NCBI GenBank assembly: GCA_018334615.1
Contig: JAGXLP010000048.1
Location: forward strand, 1 to 8,454
Source of the DNA: Candidatus Bipolaricaulota bacterium
Lineage (GTDB): Bacteria; Bipolaricaulota; Bipolaricaulia; M55B111
DNA length: 8,454 nucleotides
Direction: 5' to 3'
Position numbers and translations under genes: made by a program. This document shows positions 1 to 6,084 of this stretch, in pieces; positions within the stretch are counted from its first letter, which is position 1, and each line of letters opens with the position of its first letter. Under the pieces are notes generated by a model. That model had not been told where the DNA came from and did not search any database. It was given only the letters and a program-made list of their open reading frames with translations.

Positions 1-828
1 TCCAAAAAGGGCAACCAGAATGCTGGATTGAAAAGTCCAGCTGAAAGTTATGTCAGAATTCGCCGATGAATCCAGCAAGACCTGAAACGGCTTTCTTAGC
101 GCCCCAAGCATGAGTCCAATGAGCAAACCAATTGTCTGTGGGTACCAGCGTTCCAGAGCAAACGAGAGAAGGCGAGAAAACGCAATTATTCCGATTCCGG
201 CGCCCAGAACAAATACCAGGAGGGTCGGAAAACTTCCCGGGAGATTACCCACCGCGTCAAGAATGTATTCGTATTGGCCGATTAATAACAGGATAAAAGC
301 ACCGGAGATTCCAGGGAGAATCATCGCACAAACGGCGATCGCGCCGGCTAACAGTATCACCGGTAATCCGTGACCAAAATCTCCGCTGGATATACCAACT
401 ATAAGAATAGCCACGACGACTCCAGCCGCAGAGGCCAAAACGACCGATGTCCCCACTTTCGGGACCTCAAAGTACAGAAGTACCGCCGAAGCCAGGATCA
501 GTCCGAAGAAGAAGGAATACATATAGGGAGGGTAATGCTCAAGCAGGTACCGAACGAACTGAGAACCAACCAGCAGAGCTCCGGCGATTCCGGTTAGAAG
601 TGGAATCAGAAAGCCAAACTCGACTTCCCGCAACCCGGACCAGAACCTTTCTAGCCTTCCGGTAAACAGGTCTATAAGTATGGCTGGGTCAAACGATTCC
701 AGCGATTCAATCAACTCTTCGTAAATCCCGGTAATAAGGGCCATCGTTCCGCCTGAAACGCCGGGAATAACATCGGCAAAACCCATGACAATTCCCTTAA
801 GAATAAGGATGAGTTTCGATTTAACCAT
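1..828 (-). CDS. DUF368 family membrane protein, probable polyprenyl-phosphate translocase (3' end outside window)
   Basis: The minus strand is open without a stop for 276 codons from the ATG at 828 to the window edge, so the C-terminus is missing. The product is a polytopic membrane protein with about eight hydrophobic stretches, at residues near 72-95, 101-118, 125-145, 155-171, 177-187, 200-216, 231-243 and 268 onward. Two internally repeated signatures are diagnostic for DUF368 (PF04018): ADVIPGVSGGT at 18-28 and LPGISG at 171-176. Both follow a hydrophobic run, as in the inverted-repeat fold of the family. Bacterial members (PopT) return undecaprenyl phosphate across the cytoplasmic membrane for reuse in envelope synthesis. 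In an archaeon the inferred cargo would be dolichyl or another polyprenyl phosphate used for protein N-glycosylation. Family members commonly open with a short stretch ending in KGxxMGxAD, which supports the start at 828. It is transcribed divergently from gnd. Family assignment is firm; the substrate is inferred. Confidence 0.9.
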   Translation of the reverse strand, partial: MVKSKLILILKGIVMGFADVIPGVSGGTMALITGIYEELIESLESFDPAILIDLFTGRLERFWSGLREVEFGFLIPLLTGIAGALLVGSQFVRYLLEHYPPYMYSFFFGLILASAVLLYFEVPKVGTSVVLASAAGVVVAILIVGISSGDFGHGLPVILLAGAIAVCAMILPGISGAFILLLIGQYEYILDAVGNLPGSFPTLLVFVLGAGIGIIAFSRLLSFALERWYPQTIGLLIGLMLGALRKPFQVLLDSSANSDITFSWTFQSSILVALFG

Positions 829-845
829 ACCTATGTCTGTCGTAT

Positions 846-852
846 CCTCCCC
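846..852 (-). promoter_or_regulatory. Possible Shine-Dalgarno site of the DUF368 gene, unusually far from the start
   Basis: The minus strand reads GGGGAGG here, a strong match to the 16S anti-SD. It lies 17 bases before the ATG at 828, much farther than the 4-11 bases seen for the other genes in the window. No in-frame ATG, GTG or TTG lies in between. Either the start is used despite the spacing, or the site is fortuitous and initiation is near-leaderless. Confidence 0.4.
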
Positions 853-870
853 GCTAAAAAATAATTGCGA

Positions 871-879
871 TATTAAAAA
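871..879 (-). promoter_or_regulatory. TATA-like box upstream of the DUF368 gene
   Basis: The minus strand reads TTTTTAATA, preceded by GGCC. An archaeal TATA box here would place the transcription start roughly 25 bases downstream, near 848-852. That gives a leader of about 20 bases but puts the transcript start on top of the candidate Shine-Dalgarno site. Assigned from base composition and position only. Confidence 0.3.
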
Positions 880-973
880 GGCCTTAGCCGACAAAACCGC
901 CAACATTTAGATATTTTCAACGAATTGTCAGCTGATTTCAATACGTAGAGATTACCCCGGTCCCGGCAAATAG

Positions 974-1002
974 TTTACAAATAGATAATTTTAAGTTATC
1001 CT
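974..1002 (+). promoter_or_regulatory. Putative gnd promoter with overlapping imperfect palindrome
   Basis: An AT-rich block about 55-80 bases before gnd can be read in two ways. As an archaeal promoter, a TATA-like element lies near 988-996, inside AATTTTAAG. As a bacterial promoter, TTTACA (974-979) and TATCCT (997-1002) are separated by 17 bases. The block also contains a 17-base imperfect inverted repeat at 984-1000, with arms GATAA and TTATC and further pairing inward. A dyad sitting on a core promoter is a typical place for a repressor or activator site. No regulator gene is adjacent. Confidence 0.35.
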
Positions 1003-1054
1003 GAGACGTGACACTTGCGTAAATACAGCAGGACTTTAGGGGGTTAGAAATAAG

Positions 1055-2464
1055 ATGAAAACCGATATTGGAATAATCGGCATGGGGGTAATGGGGCAAA
1101 ACCTGGCGCTAAACATGGCTTCCAAAGGTTACGGCGTATCGGTTTACAACAGGAGAGAAAACAGGACACGAGAGTTCGCCGAGAACAAGGCCAAAAAGAA
1201 GGATATAATACCGACTTACGACCTGGCAGAATTTGTAAAATCGTTGGATAAACCAAAAAAGATCCTTCTTATGATCAAGGCCGGATCACCTGTCGACGAG
1301 GTTATAGCTAAATTAACCCCACTTCTGGACGAAGGTGACGTAATCCTCGACGGGGGAAACTCCAACTTCAGGGATACAGACAGGAGAGTAGAAGAAGCAA
1401 ACTCCAGAGGACTACTCTACCTGGGAACGGGAATAAGTGGAGGAGAGTATGGTGCCCGACACGGACCTTCCATTATGCCGGGGGGAAACGAGGAAGCATA
1501 CGATCTCGTAGGAAACCTTCTGGAAGATATAGCAGCCCAGATACCCGAGGGCCCATGTTGCGCTTATCTTGGTCCCCGCTCGGCCGGTCACTACGTTAAG
1601 ATGGTTCACAACGGAATAGAGTACGGAGTCATGGAATCTATAGCGGAAGCCTACTGGCTGATGAACAAAGGTCTTAATATGGAACCGGAAGATATGAGTT
1701 CGACGTTTGAAAAGTGGAACGAAGATCTGGACTCGTATCTAATGGAGATAACCGTTTCCGTATTGAAAGAAGAGGACGAAAAAACTGGCAAACCATTGAT
1801 AAATCTAATTCTGGACACGGCGGAACAAAAAGGTACCGGTAAATGGACCGTTCAGAACGCCCTGGAACTCGGAGTCCCAGTTCCAACAATCTCGGCCGCT
1901 GTCGATGGAAGGTTTATTTCGTCCCGCAAACGGGAGAGGAAGAATAACTCCGACAAAATATTTCTCGAGAAACCGGCAAGGCTAACCGGAAAAAGCAATT
2001 GGACTGAAAAAATTCACGACGCCCTCTACCTTTCCACGGTTAGTGCGTACACTCAGGGTATTTATCTCCTTAATGTGGCCTCCAGCGAATACGAGTACGA
2101 CCTGAACCTCGATGAAGTCGCCCGGATCTGGAAGGACGGGTGCATAATTCGCTCGAACCTGCTTGATGAGGCACAGAAAGGGTTGAGAAACGACCCAGAG
2201 AACCCCAACCTGCTATTCGTGGAACCCTTCTTATCCAACGTAAAGGATAAGAGTGTATCGACTCGCGAGATACTGTCCAGAGGCCGAAAGGCAGGATTAG
2301 CCCTTCCTGCGATAAGCTCTTCCCTGGATTACCTCGTTGAATTTAGTTCGGCCTATCTTCCGGCAAACATGATTCAGGCTCAGAGGGATTTTTTCGGTGC
2401 TCACACCTATCAGAGGCGAGACAGGGAGGGTTACTTCCACAATGAGTGGTTGGATGATAACTGA
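1055..2464 (+). CDS. gnd: 6-phosphogluconate dehydrogenase, decarboxylating (NADP-type, long form)
   Basis: Oxidatively decarboxylates 6-phosphogluconate to ribulose 5-phosphate with reduction of NAD(P)+, the third enzymatic step of the oxidative pentose phosphate pathway, in the cytoplasm. The 469-residue length is that of the classical long dimeric enzyme, not the short (~300-residue) form. An N-terminal Rossmann fold carries GMGVMG at 9-14. NRR at 32-34 just after the second strand favours NADP+ over NAD+. Other hallmarks are DGGNS at 99-103, GISGGEYGARHGPSIMPGG at 126-144, the catalytic lysine K182 and N186 and E189 in KMVHNGIE, GTGKWT at 260-265, and a C-terminal tail with R444 and H450 that reaches into the partner's active site. 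TAGGGGGT ends 11 bases before the ATG and can serve as ribosome site. It stands alone, divergent from the DUF368 gene. All key residues are present, so it should be active. Confidence 0.97.
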   Translation: MKTDIGIIGMGVMGQNLALNMASKGYGVSVYNRRENRTREFAENKAKKKDIIPTYDLAEFVKSLDKPKKILLMIKAGSPVDEVIAKLTPLLDEGDVILDGGNSNFRDTDRRVEEANSRGLLYLGTGISGGEYGARHGPSIMPGGNEEAYDLVGNLLEDIAAQIPEGPCCAYLGPRSAGHYVKMVHNGIEYGVMESIAEAYWLMNKGLNMEPEDMSSTFEKWNEDLDSYLMEITVSVLKEEDEKTGKPLINLILDTAEQKGTGKWTVQNALELGVPVPTISAAVDGRFISSRKRERKNNSDKIFLEKPARLTGKSNWTEKIHDALYLSTVSAYTQGIYLLNVASSEYEYDLNLDEVARIWKDGCIIRSNLLDEAQKGLRNDPENPNLLFVEPFLSNVKDKSVSTREILSRGRKAGLALPAISSSLDYLVEFSSAYLPANMIQAQRDFFGAHTYQRRDREGYFHNEWLDDN

Positions 2465-2689
2465 TATAATCCACCCTTTAGGTTTCCTTAGCAAAGTTTA
2501 GCCCGTCTGAACAATTGAGGACCGAGTCATTTCCGGGCGCTATGACAAAGAGTTCCGTTAAATACGTGGTATTACCTAACATTTACCAGAAGCAGGGTTC
2601 TGACTGGATAAACTATTCTTCTTTCACTAAACTGTTATGCGCGCGGCTTCTTCTTACCAAAGCCCTTCACGCTTAATAGCGGTGATAAA
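2465..2689. other. 225-base intergenic gap between gnd and the HAD gene
   Basis: I see no RNA gene, no clear terminator hairpin or T-run after gnd, and no convincing TATA box for the HAD gene; the AT-rich stretch near 2607-2617 is the best place for one. A 9-base palindrome, GGTATTACC, lies at 2569-2577. An open frame of 44 codons runs from ATG 2542 to TAA 2676 on the plus strand, but it has no ribosome site or recognisable features. Confidence 0.5.
2681..2685 (+). promoter_or_regulatory. Ribosome binding site of the HAD gene
   Basis: GGTGA with a 4-base spacer (taaa) precedes the ATG at 2690. This short-spaced GGTGA form is common in archaea and is matched by the site in front of cdc48. It fixes the start of the HAD gene. 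Confidence 0.7.
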
Positions 2690-3325
2690 ATGATTAAAAC
2701 GATAACTTTCGACTTTGGTGGAGTACTTTACGACTACGACGGAGATAGGCTAATGGTCGAGCTGGCTTCTCACTCCGCTCACAAACCGGAATCTTTCGAG
2801 GAAAAACTGCGGGGTTCAGCACTTGACCGGGCTCACTTCCGAGGAGAGATCAAGGCAGATGAACTGTTGGAAATTCTTAGCGAAAAGGTTGGTCTAACTA
2901 TGACTGTAGATCAGCTGGCTGAAGCTTACGAAAATAGCGTTTACCCGAATGAAGAGATATTTGAACTGGTCAAAGAGCTGGAGAAAAACTACAACCTGCA
3001 ACTGTACTCCGATACTCCCAAAATCCTGTACGACCGGGTAATGAAAAAGATGCCCGTAATAGATTACTTCAGGGAGGTTACATTATCTTTCGAGGTCGGT
3101 GAGTTAAAGGATTCACCCCGGGGATACGAGGAAGTTATCTCCAAATCCAATCATTCACCGGAGGAAATAATCTTTATCGACGATAGGGAGGAATTTGTAG
3201 AGCAGGCGAAGGAACTCGGTATAAATGGAATCCAGTTTACGGATATTGATAACCTAATTGAGGAGCTAAATAAGCTGGGGGTAAAGCTGGACGGCAAATA
3301 CACCCTCAACTTGGAGGGAGAATAA
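2690..3325 (+). CDS. HAD-superfamily hydrolase (subfamily IA-like), probable phosphatase of unknown substrate
   Basis: A 211-residue soluble protein with all four HAD motif positions. Motif I is TFDFGGVLYD, with the nucleophile D8. Motif II is LYSDT, with S107. Motif III is K140 in GELKDSP. Motif IV is FIDDREE, with D164 and D165 for Mg2+. Residues about 15-85 between motifs I and II form an alpha-helical cap. Position +2 after the nucleophile, usually the general acid Asp of DxDxT phosphatases, is Gly (DFG). This DxGGV/DxGNV variant occurs in active relatives such as E. coli YihX (alpha-glucose-1-phosphate phosphatase), so it does not by itself mean an inactive enzyme. The usual Lys-Pro of motif III reads K-D-S-P. 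Its stop codon shares one base with the start of the DUF1028 gene, so the two are translationally coupled and probably work together. The substrate cannot be read from the sequence. Confidence 0.88.
   Translation: MIKTITFDFGGVLYDYDGDRLMVELASHSAHKPESFEEKLRGSALDRAHFRGEIKADELLEILSEKVGLTMTVDQLAEAYENSVYPNEEIFELVKELEKNYNLQLYSDTPKILYDRVMKKMPVIDYFREVTLSFEVGELKDSPRGYEEVISKSNHSPEEIIFIDDREEFVEQAKELGINGIQFTDIDNLIEELNKLGVKLDGKYTLNLEGE
3313..3318 (+). promoter_or_regulatory. Internal ribosome site driving the coupled DUF1028 start
   Basis: GGAGGG lies inside the last codons of the HAD gene, 6 bases before the ATG at 3325. The HAD stop and the new start form TAATG. A strong site plus a one-base overlap points to reinitiation or direct coupling. 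Confidence 0.75.
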
Positions 3326-4200
3326 TGAGTAAACTATCAACGTTTTCAATCGTGGCTTTCGATCCGGAAACTGAGGAGCTCGGCATTGGTGTCCAGTCGA
3401 AATTCCTCGCGGCGGGAGCGGTTGTACCGTGGGCCCGGGCCGGGGTCGGTGCCGTGGCTACGCAATCAGCCGCCAACACTACCTATGGTCCGGAAGGATT
3501 GGAGCTTTTAAGAAGAGGAAAGGATCCGGAGTCGGTAGTTAAACAGCTTACCGAAGCCGACAAAGAGAAAGAGATAAGGCAGGTCGGTATCGTTGATGCC
3601 AAAGGGGAAACGGCAGCTTTTACCGGTAGCGAATGTATCGACTACGCCGGTCACCAATCCGGGGAGTACTTTACCTGTCAGGGAAATATTCTTGTTTCCG
3701 AAGAAACAATAACTTCCATGTCTCAAAGATTTCGCGAAACAGAAGGTAAACCGCTTTCAGAAAGACTGATTACAGCCCTAAAAGCAGCAGACGAAGCAGG
3801 CGGAGACAAACGGGGAAAGCAATCTGCGGCTCTGCTCGTGGTCGAAGAAGAAGGTGGCTATGGAGGGTTCAACGACAGGAAGATCGATCTTCGGGTAGAC
3901 GATCACGATTGGCCGATTGAGAAACTTGGTGACCTTCTTTCCCTTCATCAGCTATATTTTAGCCAGCCCTCAAAAAGTGAACTGGTGGAGTTTGACCAGG
4001 ACCTTGTAGGGAAAATTAAACACCTGCTAACGGAATTGGGGTACTATGACGGACCGGTAGACGGTAATTACGGCAAGGATACCTCCGAGGCCTTTCTCGA
4101 ATTCTGCCGGGTGGAAAACTTTGAGGAAAAGCTGAGAGACGATAACCTCATAGATTCCAGGATTATAGAATTTATGGAAAGAAAGGCCAGAGAAACTTAG
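3325..4200 (+). CDS. DUF1028 protein with C-terminal putative peptidoglycan-binding-like domain
   Basis: A 291-residue protein with no signal peptide or membrane segment, hence predicted cytoplasmic. Residues 1-215 match DUF1028 (PF06267), an Ntn-hydrolase-like family of unknown activity. Signatures are TFSIVAFDPETEELG (6-20), AGAVVPWARAGVGAVATQ (30-47), YGPEGLELLRRG (54-65), RQVGIVDAKG (85-94), QGNIL (119-123), AGGDKRGKQSAALLVV (158-173), GGYGG (177-181) and DLRVDDH (188-194). Residues about 222-286 resemble the small putative peptidoglycan-binding domain often fused to DUF1028 (PF08823), seen in LLTELGYYDGPVDGNYGKDT and the later VENFEEKL. This domain name comes from similarity; binding to cell wall is unproven, and peptidoglycan would be absent from an archaeon. 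It is translated from a coupled start with the upstream HAD hydrolase, suggesting the pair acts on one metabolite. Family call firm, function unknown. Confidence 0.93.
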   Translation: MSKLSTFSIVAFDPETEELGIGVQSKFLAAGAVVPWARAGVGAVATQSAANTTYGPEGLELLRRGKDPESVVKQLTEADKEKEIRQVGIVDAKGETAAFTGSECIDYAGHQSGEYFTCQGNILVSEETITSMSQRFRETEGKPLSERLITALKAADEAGGDKRGKQSAALLVVEEEGGYGGFNDRKIDLRVDDHDWPIEKLGDLLSLHQLYFSQPSKSELVEFDQDLVGKIKHLLTELGYYDGPVDGNYGKDTSEAFLEFCRVENFEEKLRDDNLIDSRIIEFMERKARET

Positions 4201-4206
4201 AACAGG

Positions 4207-4226
4207 GGATCTATCTTTTCTTCCTT
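4207..4226 (+). terminator. Candidate 3'-end signal after the DUF1028 gene (shared 14-base element)
   Basis: Six bases after the DUF1028 stop the sense strand reads GGATCTATCTTTTC followed by TTCCTT. The first 14 bases recur exactly, in the sense direction, after the cdc48 stop. There is no compact hairpin; a weak 8-pair stem (GGGG and CTAT at 4205-4214 with ATAG and CCCC at 4246-4253) would enclose a 31-base loop. Hairpin-less T- and C-rich ends fit archaeal terminators, but the role is inferred. Confidence 0.35.
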
Positions 4227-4255
4227 AACAATCTATTCTTGATAAATAGCCCCGC

Positions 4256-6013
4256 CTATTCCGACCGATCGACATCTATTCCCAGTTCTTCGAGCTGATC
4301 GGAGGAAACTTCCATGGGAGCACCAGTCAGGGGAGACTGAGCCATCCCTGTCTTGGGAAAGGCAATGACGTCTCTTATGCTTTGCTCGCCAGCCAGAAGC
4401 ATTATCAACCTGTCCAGTCCCAGAGCGATACCCCCATGAGGAGGCGCTCCGTATTTCAAAGCGTTCAGAAAAAAGCCAAATTTTGCTTCCGCTTCCTCGC
4501 GAGATATTCCCAGAACCTCGAAAATTTCCTGTTGAAGTTCTCTTTCATGAATTCTTATACTCCCCCCTCCAAGCTCCACCCCGTTTAGTACCAGGTCGTA
4601 GGCTCTGGCTCTAACATTCAACGGGTCGTCGCTTAACTTACCTATATCACTTTTCATGGGAGAGGTAAACGGGTGATGTTCGGAAGTCAGATCACCGGTT
4701 TCATCTTTACCAAACAAGGGGAAGTGTGTAATCCAGACGAATTCCCATTCTTCCTCGGGAATCAAGTCATTATCTTCGGCCAGTTTCAATCTAAGCTGCC
4801 CAAGAACCCTGTTGGCAACATCCCTGGAATCAGCTACCAAAAATATCAGGTCTCCGGGGCGTGCACCAAACCGTTCGACAATCTCGTCCTTAGTCCGTTC
4901 CGAAAGATGGGAGGTAAACTGGCCCTCCAGACCGTCTTCGCCGACGTTAGTCCATAATAGACCCTTCGCGCCGTGGTCTCGGGCAAAGCTTTCCAATGAA
5001 TCCAGCTGCGACCTGTTGTATGCCGCTGAACCGCCAAAACATATACCCTTCACCACGCCTCCATCCTCCACGGTTCCCGAGAATATGTTGAAATTAGAAT
5101 CCTCAACTGCAGAAGAAAGATCGACCAGTTCCATGCCAAACCTGAGGTCGGGTCTATCCGAACCGAAGCGGTCCATTGCCTTTTCGTAGGTCATTCTGGG
5201 CAGAGGAAGCTCTACCCCCAGTTCCAGTATCTCGTTAAACACCCGTTCTACCATCCCTTCGGTAACTTCAATTACGTCCTCCTCATCTACGAACGACATC
5301 TCCAAATCCAGCTGAGTAAACTCTGGCTGTCTGTCGGCCCTTAGGTCCTCGTCCCGGAAACATTTAACTATCTGAAAATACTTCTCAAATCCACTTATCA
5401 TAAATAACTGTTTAAAAAGCTGGGGAGACTGAGGCAGGGCGTAAAATTTCCCGTGGTGCAGCCTGGAAGGGACGAGAAAATCCCTCGCACCCTCCGGTGT
5501 ACTTTTAGTCAGAATTGGTGTCTCCACTTCCCAAAAATCTTTTTCATCGAAGTAATCCCGTATCAATTTGAAGGTTCGATGCCTCAAGGCTATATTGTCC
5601 CTCATGCGGTCCCGACGAAGATCGAGGTAGCGATATTTAAGCCTTGTATTCTCCTTTACCGCCGGCCTATCCGAAGGGGAAAACGGGAGGTTTTCCGCGG
5701 AGTTGAGTACCTCCATCTCCTCAACCTCGAGTTCAATCCGGCCGGTTTCCAGGTCGGGATTAACGTTATCCTCGCCTCGTTCGATAATCGTTCCATTTAC
5801 CTTTATTACGTCTTCTCGGCTTAAATCACCGGCCGTTTCATGTAAATCCGCCCGGTCCGGAGTAAAAAGTAGCTGTATTACCCCGGACCTATCCCGCAGA
5901 TCGATAAACAACAGGCCGCCTAGATCCCTTCTATTCGTTACCCATCCTGCAAGAGACATGGACTGACCGATATGTTTCTCGTTTACCAGGCCACAATGGT
6001 TATCCCTCAACAA
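4256..6013 (-). CDS. aspS: Aspartyl-tRNA synthetase, bacterial type
   Basis: Charges tRNA with aspartate; a class II synthetase, cytoplasmic. At 585 residues it has the bacterial architecture: an N-terminal OB-fold anticodon domain (1-105), then the catalytic core with motif 1 (VETPILTKSTPEGARDFL, 163-180), motif 2 (FRDEDLRADRQPEFTQLDLE, 219-238), the bacterial-specific GAD insertion (about 290-420) and motif 3 (GGIALGLDRL, 527-536). It also has a bacterial C-terminal extension with SPLTGAP at 560-566, much as in Thermus AspRS1. Archaeal and eukaryotic AspRS are about 430 residues and lack the GAD insertion. Residue 31 in RRDLGG is Leu; His is found here in many non-discriminating enzymes, so this one may be specific for tRNA-Asp, a tentative reading. 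The frame has no ATG near its 5' end. TTG at 6013 follows a stop codon three codons upstream and gives the family-typical MLRDNHCG start. It is clearly acidic. It follows cdc48 on the same strand after 108 bases with its own promoter-like sequence. Confidence 0.96.
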   Translation of the reverse strand: MLRDNHCGLVNEKHIGQSMSLAGWVTNRRDLGGLLFIDLRDRSGVIQLLFTPDRADLHETAGDLSREDVIKVNGTIIERGEDNVNPDLETGRIELEVEEMEVLNSAENLPFSPSDRPAVKENTRLKYRYLDLRRDRMRDNIALRHRTFKLIRDYFDEKDFWEVETPILTKSTPEGARDFLVPSRLHHGKFYALPQSPQLFKQLFMISGFEKYFQIVKCFRDEDLRADRQPEFTQLDLEMSFVDEEDVIEVTEGMVERVFNEILELGVELPLPRMTYEKAMDRFGSDRPDLRFGMELVDLSSAVEDSNFNIFSGTVEDGGVVKGICFGGSAAYNRSQLDSLESFARDHGAKGLLWTNVGEDGLEGQFTSHLSERTKDEIVERFGARPGDLIFLVADSRDVANRVLGQLRLKLAEDNDLIPEEEWEFVWITHFPLFGKDETGDLTSEHHPFTSPMKSDIGKLSDDPLNVRARAYDLVLNGVELGGGSIRIHERELQQEIFEVLGISREEAEAKFGFFLNALKYGAPPHGGIALGLDRLIMLLAGEQSIRDVIAFPKTGMAQSPLTGAPMEVSSDQLEELGIDVDRSE

Positions 6014-6023
6014 ATCAGATCAT

Positions 6024-6028
6024 CCTCC
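6024..6028 (-). promoter_or_regulatory. Ribosome binding site selecting the TTG start of aspS
   Basis: The minus strand reads GGAGG, 10 bases before TTG 6013 and 13 before a second TTG codon at 6010. The first TTG gives the better match to the family N-terminus. An ATG directly abutting GGAGG (6023-6021) is in another frame and meets TGA after one codon, so it cannot start aspS. Confidence 0.65.
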
Positions 6029-6046
6029 GTATATTAAAACTGTTTG

Positions 6047-6078
6047 ATATTTATACGGGATGTACCGGGCTATAGCAA
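6047..6078 (-). promoter_or_regulatory. Putative aspS promoter
   Basis: On the minus strand TATAAATAT (6055-6047) is a good archaeal TATA box; transcription would begin near 6025-6030, just at or before GGAGG. The same stretch also fits a sigma-70 promoter: TTGCTA (6078-6073), a 17-base spacer, then TATAAA (6055-6050). A second AT-rich box, TTTTAATATA, lies at 6039-6030. The two readings cannot be separated by sequence alone. Either way aspS seems able to be transcribed independently of cdc48. Confidence 0.5.
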
Positions 6079-6084
6079 TGCAGC

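Noticed and set aside
110..665. Overlapping plus-strand frames of 72-87 codons at the left end
   Set aside because: They lie antisense to the DUF368 gene, whose conserved motifs show that the minus strand is the coding one.
928..935. TCAGCTGA palindrome in the divergent gap
   Set aside because: Eight bases only, with no extension of symmetry; such sites are frequent by chance.
829..1054. tRNA or small RNA gene in the divergent DUF368-gnd gap
   Set aside because: No T-arm consensus, cloverleaf-compatible arms or C/D-box pair could be found; the short CCGG repeats near 957-965 do not form a larger fold.
2542..2676. 44-codon open frame on the plus strand between gnd and the HAD gene (open upstream to about 2482)
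   Set aside because: No ribosome site before the ATG, no recognisable domain or membrane segment, and a frame this short is expected by chance at this base composition. It would need conservation or peptide evidence.
4205..4253. Possible bidirectional hairpin terminator between the DUF1028 and aspS genes
   Set aside because: The stem is eight pairs with a two-base bulge around a 31-base loop, too weak to call a terminator.
4382..5966. Several plus-strand frames of 68-125 codons across aspS
   Set aside because: Antisense shadows of the AspRS gene; the translations are low-complexity and match no family I know.
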